In this document: piece by piece, positions 1 to 7,593 of the stretch | Position numbering within the stretch: the stretch's first letter is position 1 | Layout of the letters: every line of letters starts with the position of its first letter | DNA from: CAYXDO01 sp964463485 | GTDB taxonomy: Bacteria > Myxococcota > Kuafuiibacteriia > Kuafuiibacteriales > Kuafuiibacteriaceae | Direction: 5' to 3' | DNA: 64,000 nucleotides | Assembly: GCA_964463485.1 (NCBI GenBank) | Contig: CAYXDO010000009.1 | Coordinates: 58,658-122,657, forward strand | Made by a program: the position numbers and the translations under genes | The notes under the pieces: model-generated | The model's input: the letters and a program-made list of their open reading frames with translations, nothing else | Databases searched by the model: none | Told to the model about the DNA's origin: nothing

Positions 1-2
1 TC

Positions 3-647
3 CGCCCGCCCGAAGAGGATCCGTCGAAGAGCGCGGCCGTCGCGCGCCGCACGTTTGGCGTGCCAGCGCGGTCCGACCTGCCAGCGCCGCCGCCGCCGCG
101 AAAGAGCATCGCGCCGCCGCCCTCGGACTACTCCGAGATCCGTGTCACCGGGTCGGATCTCAGCCCTGACGCGGCGGTCCTTCGGCGCAGGATCGCGTTC
201 AGCATCGCCGCCGCGCTCGCCGCCGCCGCGGTCGGCGTCATGCTCGCGCGCTTCAACCCGAGCGCTCCTGCTCCGCTTCCCATCGAGGACCTCTCCGATC
301 CGCCCGCCCCCGAGGTGCGCGCCGTCGCGACCGATCCCACGGATCTGGTCGCGCCCCGCGCAGCCGAAGAGATCTTGATCGACGCGCAGAAGGCTTTCGA
401 TGAAGCCCGCTTCACCGAGGCCAACGCGCTGTTTGGTCGGGCCAACGAAGCGGCCAAACCCAAGAGCCGCGCGGAGGTCCAGGCGCTCCTGGGGCTCGCG
501 CGCACCGCCGCAAAGCTCCAACAAAAGGCGAGCGCCAAGGACTGGTACTGGCGTGTCCTCGAGCTGTCGCCCACCGACGAAGAGAAGAGAGAGGCCCGCG
601 CCTTCGTCGAGAGCGGCGGGGCCGAGCCTGAGCCAAAGTCGCCGTGA
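3..647 (+). CDS. TPR-like single-pass membrane protein, 5' end outside window
   Basis: The reading frame is open from base 3, so the gene almost certainly begins upstream; a GTG at 60 is the first start codon visible but nothing marks it as the true one. Counted from that GTG, residues 1-40 are Pro/Ser-rich, about 45-63 form one hydrophobic segment (FSIAAALAAAAVGVMLA), and about 110-185 are an Ala-rich helical region with TPR-like spacing (AQKAFDEARFTEANALFGRA). This predicts a cytoplasmic N-terminus, one membrane pass and an outer TPR domain. The Pro-rich start followed by a membrane anchor suggests the end of a longer signalling protein, possibly a kinase, but no kinase domain is visible. 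The next gene overlaps its stop as GTGA. Specific function unknown. Confidence 0.7.
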   Translation, partial: RPPEEDPSKSAAVARRTFGVPARSDLPAPPPPRKSIAPPPSDYSEIRVTGSDLSPDAAVLRRRIAFSIAAALAAAAVGVMLARFNPSAPAPLPIEDLSDPPAPEVRAVATDPTDLVAPRAAEEILIDAQKAFDEARFTEANALFGRANEAAKPKSRAEVQALLGLARTAAKLQQKASAKDWYWRVLELSPTDEEKREARAFVESGGAEPEPKSP

Positions 648-1084
648 TCGATCCGGCGCCGAACCGGGCGCGCCCTCGAACCCTACTCTCCCAGTCGACT
701 GCGCGATCCGTTCGAGCGATCGCGCTCTGTGCCCCGCTCGTCTTCCTCCCCGCGCTGTTTCGCTCGGAGACCAAGTTGCCGGGGCCATCTCCGAGCTGCT
801 CGACCGGAGCTTTCAGGGATGAAGCCGGCGCGGTCGTTTGTGAACAAACCAAAACTCCTCTGACCGCAGCGGAGTCGCTGCTCTTCGGCGTCAAGCCCGA
901 CCTCAATCAGATGAACGCGGGCGAGCTGTCGCTCGTGCCCGGGATCGGCGCGAAGCTCGCTCAGAGGATCGTCGAAGACCGCGAGCGCAACGGACCGTTT
1001 CGATCCGTCGAAGAAGTGGATCGGGTGAGAGGGATCGGGCCCGTCCTCACCCGACGCTTGAGCGAATATGTCCGAGTGCGTTGA
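644..1084 (+). CDS. ComEA-like helix-hairpin-helix protein
   Basis: The protein has 146 residues. A hydrophobic segment at about 24-40 (RAIALCAPLVFLPALF) suggests a membrane anchor or signal. The C-terminal 60 residues match the ComEA-type double helix-hairpin-helix: DLNQMNAGELSLVPGIGAKL, then RNGPFRSVEEVDRVRGIG. The two GIG hairpins and the NGPFRSVEEV link are diagnostic of the family. ComEA proteins bind double-stranded DNA non-specifically, and in competent bacteria they receive incoming DNA at the membrane. No ComEC or pilus gene is adjacent, so a role in uptake is inferred from the family only. The GTG start overlaps the upstream stop by 4 nt, implying translational coupling. Confidence 0.8.
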   Translation: MIDPAPNRARPRTLLSQSTARSVRAIALCAPLVFLPALFRSETKLPGPSPSCSTGAFRDEAGAVVCEQTKTPLTAAESLLFGVKPDLNQMNAGELSLVPGIGAKLAQRIVEDRERNGPFRSVEEVDRVRGIGPVLTRRLSEYVRVR

Positions 1085-1142
1085 ACGGTCCGCGGCCTGG
1101 TCCGCGCCTCGTACAGGTCCCCGCAGGTCCGTGACCACGGCA

Positions 1143-1246
1143 GAAACCACAGAGGACACAGAGCCGAAGCCCACAGAGCACACAGATGATGAAATGAGAA
1201 ATCCTCTGTGTCCTCCGTGTCTTCTCTCCGCGTCCTCTGTGGTTTC
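1143..1246. repeat. Interrupted palindrome of the CCACAGAGGACACAGAG type
   Basis: This lies between the convergent ComEA-like and helicase genes. The outer arms GAAACCACAGAGGAC (1143-1157) and GTCCTCTGTGGTTTC (1232-1246) are perfect 15-bp reverse complements. Inside, ACACAGAG and CTCTGTGTCC give further partial pairing. Very similar sequences occur as dispersed repeats in many environmental bacterial genomes. Here it could act as a two-way transcription terminator, but there is no T-run, so that role is inferred. Confidence 0.7.
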
Positions 1247-1277
1247 AGCATGATCACGAGCTGCTGAGGACGTGTAC

Positions 1278-3071
1278 TTAGTCCGCCAAGGCGATTCGAT
1301 CGACGAGCTCTCCTCTCCCCTCGAGCTCCAAGAAGAACTTCGAAGGCGCCTGCCGTAGCCCCGAGATCGCCAGGTACCGACGCGCTCTCGTGAGCGCCAC
1401 GTAGAAGAGCCGACGCTCCTCGGACAGCTCGGACGAGTACGAGCTCGGGAACGAACGGTCCGACAGCCCAGCGACGAACACTGCGTCCCACTCGAGCCCT
1501 TTGGCTTGATGGATCGTCGACAGCGTCAGCGCGCGCGCGGCTTCTTCGCGATCCGCCCCGAGCGCCAGGAGGTCGTCGATGAGCTGATCGAGCGGCTGGT
1601 CGATCGGCGTCGACTGCGCGAGCGAATCCAAATCGGCTCTGGCGCTCTCGTCCGTTTCGGCCTCGGCCAACGCCGCGAGCACCCCGGGCGCTCCGGCCCG
1701 ATCGGCGAGCTCCGCGAAATCCGAGAGCTTGGCGAACGCGCGATCGACGGCCTCGCGCGCTCGAGGCTTTCCGAGCGACTGACCGGTGGCCACGAGGATC
1801 GCCTCGTCGAGGGTCTGCTTGCCGACGCCCCGCATGGCAGCGAGGACCTTGCGCCAGGCCGACGCGTCGTCGGGGCGACAGAGCAGTCGCAGCCAAGCGA
1901 GCGCCGCGCGCACGTGGGCGCGCTCGAAGAAGCCGACGCTCCCGCGCACTTCGAACGGCACCTGGGCTCGCGCGAGCTCGAGCTCGATCGGAGTGGACTG
2001 ACGATTGGCGCGGTAGAGGACGGCCTGAGACGAGAACGGGACGCCGAGTCGCGCGAGCTCCTTGGACCGAGCCGCGATGAACCGTGCCTCCTGCTCGGGA
2101 GAATCGCAGCCGACCAACATCGGCCTCGGACCCTTGGGCGCCAAGCTCACGAGCTTGCGCGGGATCACCGAGCGATCGAGGTCCAGAGCCGACGCGGCGA
2201 CCGCGAGAATTTCGGGCGATGGCCGGTGGGTCTCCTCCAGCACGACGAGCTCGGTCGACGGGTGATCTTTGAACTCGCGAAGTGCGTTCTCCTTCGCACC
2301 GCGAAATCCGTAGATCGACTGGGCGTCGTCTCCGACCACCGTGAGGTCGCCGCGACGACCGAGCGACTCGGCGATCGCCGCTTCGAGCGCGCTCACGTCT
2401 TGAAATTCGTCGACCAACACGTGGCGGATCGACGAGCGCAGGGCCTCGCTCGCTGGCCCCGTGAGCAGCGTGTGGAGCCCGACCAACAGGTCGTCGAAAT
2501 CGAGCGCGGCGAGCGTCCGCTTCTTGTCCGCGTAGGCGATGAGGGCGGGCTCGAAGGCGGCGGGATCGGCGTCGACGTTGCGTTCGTGGAGCGCTCGTTC
2601 GATCGCGTCGGCGTCGAAGTGCACGCCGAAGACGGAGGCCGCCGGGTGAGATCGCAACGTCAGCAACGAGGTGATCTCGACGAACGTAGACGGCGCGCAG
2701 GGAAGGCTCAGCGAAGAGAGCAGCTCGAGCTGATCCCGGCGATCCAAGAGCGAGAAGCTCGGCGGAGCTCCTGCTGTGCGGGCGTGTTCGCGCAGCCATC
2801 GAAGCGCCAGCCCATGGAACGTGCCCGCGCGAACGCCGATCGCACGCTGGCCGATGTGCGTAGCGAGCCTGCGAACGAGCTCGCGCGCGGCGCGCTGGGT
2901 GAAGGTGAGCGCGACGATCGATCCAGGATCCGCGCCCGCCTCGAGGAGAAAGGCGATCCGCGCGGTGAGGGTGAGCGTCTTGCCCGTGCCCGGTCCGGCC
3001 AGGATCACGAGCCGTCGGGCTTCGGCGCGAGCGGCAGCGCTCTGAGACCTCGAGAGCGGCGGGAGGCTCAC
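1278..3071 (-). CDS. UvrD/Rep-family superfamily 1 DNA helicase
   Basis: A 597-residue ATP-dependent 3'-5' helicase of the UvrD/PcrA/Rep family. Motif I is AGPGTGKT near residue 25; motif II is VLVDEFQDV; motif III/IV is GDDAQSIYGFRGA; motif V is STIHQAKGLEWDAVFVAGL; motif VI is EERRLFYVALTRAR. It is about 100 residues shorter than UvrD or PcrA, so the accessory 1B/2B domains are reduced and no C-terminal RNA-polymerase-binding tail is present. It probably unwinds DNA in repair or replication restart; the exact pathway cannot be told. The GTG start at 3071 lies 10 nt after the stop of the small gene upstream, with no strong Shine-Dalgarno, so the two are probably co-transcribed. Confidence 0.93.
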   Translation of the reverse strand: MSLPPLSRSQSAAARAEARRLVILAGPGTGKTLTLTARIAFLLEAGADPGSIVALTFTQRAARELVRRLATHIGQRAIGVRAGTFHGLALRWLREHARTAGAPPSFSLLDRRDQLELLSSLSLPCAPSTFVEITSLLTLRSHPAASVFGVHFDADAIERALHERNVDADPAAFEPALIAYADKKRTLAALDFDDLLVGLHTLLTGPASEALRSSIRHVLVDEFQDVSALEAAIAESLGRRGDLTVVGDDAQSIYGFRGAKENALREFKDHPSTELVVLEETHRPSPEILAVAASALDLDRSVIPRKLVSLAPKGPRPMLVGCDSPEQEARFIAARSKELARLGVPFSSQAVLYRANRQSTPIELELARAQVPFEVRGSVGFFERAHVRAALAWLRLLCRPDDASAWRKVLAAMRGVGKQTLDEAILVATGQSLGKPRAREAVDRAFAKLSDFAELADRAGAPGVLAALAEAETDESARADLDSLAQSTPIDQPLDQLIDDLLALGADREEAARALTLSTIHQAKGLEWDAVFVAGLSDRSFPSSYSSELSEERRLFYVALTRARRYLAISGLRQAPSKFFLELEGRGELVDRIALAD

Positions 3072-3081
3072 CAGAGAGGGC

Positions 3082-3300
3082 TCAGCCGCCTTTGATGGTC
3101 TCTTGGATCGCCTTGTAGATGGACTTGAACGCTTCGGCGACCTTGGCGGGGTTCTTCTCGCTGGCGACGTGGACCATGGCCGCCGTGATTTCGGCGGTGG
3201 CTTCGATGACGGTCTTCATCACCTCGATCTGGGCTTGTGAAGGAGGAGGGCCTGCCGGAACGGGGGGGCCTCCGGGACGTTTGTCGATGGGGCGCGTCAT
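3082..3300 (-). CDS. Small helical protein of unknown function
   Basis: 72 residues with an ATG start. A short Pro-rich head (RPGGPPVPAGPPPS) is followed by an amphipathic, mostly helical body (KTVIEATAEITAAMVHVASE) ending in a Gly-Gly. It has no Cys, no signal peptide and no membrane segment, so it is probably cytoplasmic. I do not recognise a family. It sits 10 nt ahead of the helicase gene on the same strand and may be part of that transcript. Codon use agrees with its neighbours, and the antisense frames look like random shadow, which favours a real gene. Confidence 0.6.
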   Translation of the reverse strand: MTRPIDKRPGGPPVPAGPPPSQAQIEVMKTVIEATAEITAAMVHVASEKNPAKVAEAFKSIYKAIQETIKGG

Positions 3301-3406
3301 AGCGGGCCGACGCTAGCACCGCTCGTGGGTTGGGAGGAGCCGCATCGAGAGAATCGCGCGTGTCGTGGTGCCCGAAAACGCCCTGGTGAGCGAACGGAGC
3401 ATGGAT

Positions 3407-3479
3407 TGGAGAAGAAGGGGTTCGAACCCTCGGCCTCCGCATTGCGAACGCGGCGCTCTCCCGACTGAGCTACTTCCCC
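3407..3479 (-). tRNA. tRNA-Ala, anticodon CGC
   Basis: The reverse strand folds into a complete cloverleaf of 73 nt. The acceptor stem is GGGGAAG/CTTCTCC with discriminator A. The D arm is GCTC..GAGC, the anticodon stem is CCGCG/TGCGG with loop TTCGCAA (anticodon CGC, reading GCG), and the T arm is GAGGG-TTCGAAC-CCCTT. The third acceptor pair is G3:U70, the identity element of alanine tRNAs. No CCA is encoded after the discriminator, so it must be added enzymatically. GCG is a common Ala codon in this high-GC genome. Confidence 0.96.
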
Positions 3480-3625
3480 GGGCGCGGTCTGGTTACGAGA
3501 ACGAGGCTCGCTCGGCAAGGAAATTCTGCGAAAGGCCCTTGAAGTCGGGCTTCGCCGCGAAAAAGCCGCAGACCCGGGCGGGACTTTTGACCTTGCCCCC
3601 GGCCGGATGCTACCAGTTCGTCCGC

Positions 3626-6061
3626 ATGGCCTCGGGTGGGCAGGCCCAAAAGTCGGAAAGCGCCCGTACCCCATCGGTCACGGAGCTCGAGCACTCGTTC
3701 GCGCAGGACCCTCAGTCCGAAGTCTACATCGCGCTCTGTGAGGCGTACCTCGATTTGGGACGCTTCATGGAAGCGATGGTCGTCTGCAAGAAGGGCCTCA
3801 AAGCCCATCCAGACTCCGTCGAAGCGAGAGTCCTTCTGGCGCGCGTCTACACGGCTCAGCAGAAATATTCCCGCGCCCTGCAGGAGCTCGACGAGCTGAT
3901 CAAGTCCCGCGACGACAGCGCGGTGGCGTACCTGGCGAGGGCCAAGGTGCGTGTCAGCAGCGGCGACGACAAGGGCGCGGTCAACGACCTCAAGGCTTCG
4001 GTCGATCGAGACAAAGACGGATCGGCCGAAGCGACGAAGCTGCTCCTCGATCGGGGCATCGAGTACCCCGAAAAACCGCCGCCCGCGCCGCCGCCTCCTG
4101 ACCCGCCGCCGATGGCCGCGATGCCTGCCAACGTTTACGTGGGACCGGTCTCGGGGACGCCGATGGTCGGAGTGCGGCCTTCGATGGCCCCGCCGGCTTT
4201 CGGCAATCCGGGCGTCGGCACACCGGGGCCGGGCACGCTTCCGCCGCTAGGCACGCCGGGCGTCGGCACGTTGCCGCCGCTCGGGACGCCCGGGATGGGC
4301 ACGCCGGGGATCGGCAGCCTGCCGCCGCTTGGGACTCCGCAAATTGGCTCGTTGCCCACGACCTTTCCTCCGGGCCAGACCCTGCCTCCAGGCGCCACGG
4401 TGCCGCCGCGCCCGCAGTTGCTGGAGGGCGAGGAGAAGCTCGAGAAGCTCGCCGAAGGCTACGTACAGGCGCAGGCGCAGGCCGGTCGGGGTGGAAATCC
4501 GATGCGGTCGGTCATGCTGGCGGCGGGGTTGCTCGTGATCGTGCTCGCAGTGACCGGCTACCGTGTGTACCAAAAGCGCGTCGCCGAGGGGATCGAGGCG
4601 CTCTCCAAGTCCGCGCAAGGCCCGTTTCACAACGACACTTACGGCGGCTACAAGAAGGCCGCGGCCGACTACCAGCGGATCATCAACGAATACAAGAAGA
4701 AACACGACGTGTCGGTCGCGCGGATCGCGTTGATCAACGTGATCTTGTTTGGCGAGCACGGAGACACCGACGCTCGCGCCGAGATCGCTTCGACCGTCGA
4801 GCGCGCCGAGAAGCTCGCGCCGGGTCGCGCCGAGACGCTCGCCGCACGCGGGCTGCGGATCCTGTACGAGGGCAAGAAGAGCCCCAAGGCAGCGGCAGAC
4901 GCGCTGGCCGCCATCGACGCCGACGCAAAGGCGTTCGCCCTGGAAAAAGGGCCCGGCGGGCCCGTCGACATCGCCCTCGGGATCATTCACTTGTCCCTCG
5001 GCAACTACGACACCGCGCTCGAAACGCTCCGCGTGGCCAAGGACGCGCAGCAGCAGAGCTCTCGGGCCAAGGTTTGGTTCGCTCGCGCGGCCTACCGCGC
5101 GGGTCGCCTCAACGTCGCCGAGAACGCCTTTTCCTCCGCCCTTCGCGCCGCCGACCACCCCGGCGCCCGCGCCGGTCGCGCGCTGGTCAGGCTCAGGCAG
5201 GGCGATCTCGACGGCGCCGCCGACGACATCGTGAAGTTCGACGAGTTCGAGAAGGAGCACGGCAAAGAGGTCTCCGCCTACGATCGGGCCGCCGTCTACT
5301 TCGCGCGGTCCGAAGTGTTTCGAGCCGCCGGATCCGACGAAAAAGCGGAAGGCGCCTACGAACAAGCGACCCGCTACGACGACACCAACCCCGACTTCCC
5401 GCACGGCAAAGGTAAGTCGCTGCTGAGCCAGGGTCGTGGCGAAGAAGCGCTGCCGTCGTTGAAAAAGGCCGTCCAGATGGAGCCAAACCGGCGAGCTTTC
5501 CTGGTCACGCTGGCCGAGTGCCTGCTCGAGCTCGACAACCTCAACGAGGCCAAAGTGCACATCGACAAGGCCCTGGCCTCGAACCCGCACGATCTCGAGG
5601 CCGCGATCGCCAAGGCCCAGCTCATGCGGCGCCAAGGAATCGACGCCGAGGCGTACCTGCTAGACGTGATCAAGTGGTCGAACGGCGACCTGCGCGCGAT
5701 CCTCGAGCTCGCCCGAACCTACCGCCAGAAGGATCGCCTCGACGCAGCCCGACAGACCCTCGAAAAGGCGTCCGAAGACATGGGGCGCTTTCCGCAGACG
5801 CAGCAGGCTCAGGTCTTCTTGGATCTCGGCAACCTGCTGCGAGAGGTGGACGACGACAAGGCCTTCGCGGCCTTCAAGAAGGCGGCCGACCTCGGCGCGA
5901 CCGAAGCTTGGTATCGCATCGCCAAGGCGCTCGACGGACGGGGCTCGAAGAAGGAGAAGGAGCAGTTCAAAGACGCGTGTGAACGCTATCTCCAGGCCGG
6001 CCCCACGCAGCGCTTCTACGACCAGGCGCAACGTCTCTGCGCTGGCGTCGTGCCCCAGTAG
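3626..6061 (+). CDS. Large TPR-repeat membrane protein
   Basis: Taking the ATG at 3626 gives 811 residues; the frame stays open upstream but that stretch overlaps the tRNA and is not protein-like. Residues about 10-150 are tetratricopeptide repeats (YIALCEAYLDLGRFMEAMVV). About 150-260 form a Pro/Gly/Met linker with repeated LPPLGTPGVGT-type units. A single transmembrane helix lies at about 295-315 (SVMLAAGLLVIVLAVTGYRV), and the rest to the C-terminus is a second, long TPR array. TPRs bind peptides or assemble complexes, so this is a scaffold spanning the inner membrane with repeats on both sides. Partner unknown. It is followed after 50 nt by a DcrB-like gene. Confidence 0.9.
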   Translation: MASGGQAQKSESARTPSVTELEHSFAQDPQSEVYIALCEAYLDLGRFMEAMVVCKKGLKAHPDSVEARVLLARVYTAQQKYSRALQELDELIKSRDDSAVAYLARAKVRVSSGDDKGAVNDLKASVDRDKDGSAEATKLLLDRGIEYPEKPPPAPPPPDPPPMAAMPANVYVGPVSGTPMVGVRPSMAPPAFGNPGVGTPGPGTLPPLGTPGVGTLPPLGTPGMGTPGIGSLPPLGTPQIGSLPTTFPPGQTLPPGATVPPRPQLLEGEEKLEKLAEGYVQAQAQAGRGGNPMRSVMLAAGLLVIVLAVTGYRVYQKRVAEGIEALSKSAQGPFHNDTYGGYKKAAADYQRIINEYKKKHDVSVARIALINVILFGEHGDTDARAEIASTVERAEKLAPGRAETLAARGLRILYEGKKSPKAAADALAAIDADAKAFALEKGPGGPVDIALGIIHLSLGNYDTALETLRVAKDAQQQSSRAKVWFARAAYRAGRLNVAENAFSSALRAADHPGARAGRALVRLRQGDLDGAADDIVKFDEFEKEHGKEVSAYDRAAVYFARSEVFRAAGSDEKAEGAYEQATRYDDTNPDFPHGKGKSLLSQGRGEEALPSLKKAVQMEPNRRAFLVTLAECLLELDNLNEAKVHIDKALASNPHDLEAAIAKAQLMRRQGIDAEAYLLDVIKWSNGDLRAILELARTYRQKDRLDAARQTLEKASEDMGRFPQTQQAQVFLDLGNLLREVDDDKAFAAFKKAADLGATEAWYRIAKALDGRGSKKEKEQFKDACERYLQAGPTQRFYDQAQRLCAGVVPQ

Positions 6062-6111
6062 TGCCCCATGCCCCAGTAGTTTGCCCGGCGAGCTTGTGTT
6101 ATGGACCGACC

Positions 6112-6576
6112 ATGGCGCGCGTGAATCTCGGCACCTTCAGCATCGATGCTCCCGACGTCTGGACGCTCTCCACGATCATCCTCGCCGGCCCGGTCGAGGA
6201 GCCGAACGACAAGCTCAAGCTGAAGACGGCCAAGCCCCAAAAGCCGTTCCAGCAGAACATCATCGTGACGATGGAGCAGGTCGGCAAAGACGAGACGCCC
6301 GAGAGCTACGTCAGGCGACAGGTCCAAGGCCTGCTCGAGGCCAAGGTGATCCGAAAAGAGACCGCAACGCCGGAGACGCTCGATCTCGGCAAGGGCCAAA
6401 AGGGCCTGCTGACCGAGCAGAGCGTGACCGGTCCGGGCGGCGAGCAAGTCCGCCAGCTCCAGCTCGTCTCGATCCGCAACGGCGTGGCCTTCACGTTGAT
6501 CGCGTCGAACCTCGACGGCCCCGCGTATGACAGGTCGAAGGATTCCTTCCGAAAGATCCTCGCCAGCTTCGAGTGA
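6112..6576 (+). CDS. DcrB-like (DUF1795) protein
   Basis: 154 residues from the ATG at 6112. The stretch KPFQQNIIVTMEQV...ESYVRRQVQGLL and the C-terminal GVAFTLIASNLDG...FRKILASF follow the pattern of the DcrB/DUF1795 family, small mixed alpha/beta proteins found free or next to secretion and stress genes. The E. coli DcrB is a lipoprotein; this one has no signal peptide or lipobox and is probably cytoplasmic. Its biochemical role is unknown. It starts 50 nt after the TPR gene and ends 19 nt before the MoxR gene, so the three probably form a transcription unit. Confidence 0.7.
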   Translation: MARVNLGTFSIDAPDVWTLSTIILAGPVEEPNDKLKLKTAKPQKPFQQNIIVTMEQVGKDETPESYVRRQVQGLLEAKVIRKETATPETLDLGKGQKGLLTEQSVTGPGGEQVRQLQLVSIRNGVAFTLIASNLDGPAYDRSKDSFRKILASFE

Positions 6577-6595
6577 AGCGCGTCTCGTCTCGAAA

Positions 6596-7561
6596 ATGAC
6601 CGGCACATCGAAGGGCGTGTCCGCGCCCGAGCAAGCGCTCGTTCGCGCCGTCGAGGCGATCTCCAGCGTCGTTCGCGACAAGGAGCAAGTCGTCGAGCTC
6701 GTGATGATCGGGTTCTTGGCACGCGGACACGTGTTGATCGAAGACGTGCCCGGAGTCGGCAAGACGACCCTCGCGCGAGCGCTCGCGCGCGTCGTGGGCG
6801 GATCCTTCTCGCGCATACAGCTCACGAGCGATCTGCTCCCCGCCGACATCCTCGGAGCGCAGGTCATCAGTCGCGAGTCGGGTGGTCTCGCGTTTCGCGA
6901 AGGTCCGGTGTTCGCGAACGTCGTGTTGGCCGACGAGCTCAATCGCGCCACCCCGCGAACGCAGAGCGGCCTGCTCGAAGCGATGGCCGAGCGTTCGGTG
7001 TCGGTCGACGGGACGACTCACAAGCTCCCGGAGCCCTTCTTGCTCGTCGCGACGCAGAACCCCGCGGAGCACCACGGCGTCTATCCCATCCCCGAGTCGC
7101 AGCTCGATCGGTTCCTGCTGCGGACCGCCATCGGCTATCCCGGAGACGACGTCGAACGTGCGCTGTTGATCGCGGGGCGCGGCGGGGAGCTCAAAGATCC
7201 CGTGGCGGACCTACAGCCGCAGCTGAGCGCGGACGACACGGCTCAGCTGATCGCGGGCGTGGAGAGCGTCACGATGTCCGAGGACGTGGCCGCGTACCTT
7301 CACGCGATCGTGCGAGAGACGCGCGCCTCGCGAGAGCTCGAAACAGGCGTCTCGACACGCGGCGTGCTCGCCTTCGCCCGCGCAGCCCGCGCGAGAGCGA
7401 TCTTGAAGCGGCGCACCTTCGTGACGCCGGACGACGTGCGCGCTTTGGCGACGCACATCTGCGCCCACCGGGTGGTGATGCGAGGCGCGCGGAGAATCTC
7501 GAGGATGGAAGCCGAAGGCATCATCACGGGCATCGTCGAGTCGATCCCGGTGCCCGTCTAG
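6596..7561 (+). CDS. MoxR-family AAA+ ATPase (first copy)
   Basis: 321 residues. Walker A is VPGVGKTT (51-58), Walker B is VVLADE (109-114), and sensor 1 is in VATQNP (151-156). The arrangement EGPVFANVVLADELNRATP...LLEAMAERSVSVDG is the MoxR signature, and the C-terminal lid domain is present to the end. MoxR ATPases are chaperone-like remodelling enzymes, usually encoded with DUF58 and VWA partners. This copy has none beside it; the partner set is 48 kb away with a second MoxR at 60075. The nearest gene is the DcrB-like one upstream, 19 nt away. Its substrate cannot be predicted. Confidence 0.93.
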   Translation: MTGTSKGVSAPEQALVRAVEAISSVVRDKEQVVELVMIGFLARGHVLIEDVPGVGKTTLARALARVVGGSFSRIQLTSDLLPADILGAQVISRESGGLAFREGPVFANVVLADELNRATPRTQSGLLEAMAERSVSVDGTTHKLPEPFLLVATQNPAEHHGVYPIPESQLDRFLLRTAIGYPGDDVERALLIAGRGGELKDPVADLQPQLSADDTAQLIAGVESVTMSEDVAAYLHAIVRETRASRELETGVSTRGVLAFARAARARAILKRRTFVTPDDVRALATHICAHRVVMRGARRISRMEAEGIITGIVESIPVPV

Positions 7562-7593
7562 CCCGTCTAGGGTCCCCGTTCCCGGAATTTCGA

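Noticed and set aside
1506..3095. A 529-codon open frame antisense to the helicase
   Set aside because: It is wholly covered by the helicase gene, has Arg/Glu-rich composition typical of antisense high-GC frames, and matches no fold. The helicase frame contains all superfamily 1 motifs.
3365..3625. Upstream in-frame extension of the large TPR gene
   Set aside because: The extension overlaps the tRNA-Ala gene and is not protein-like; the ATG at 3626 starts the TPR region.
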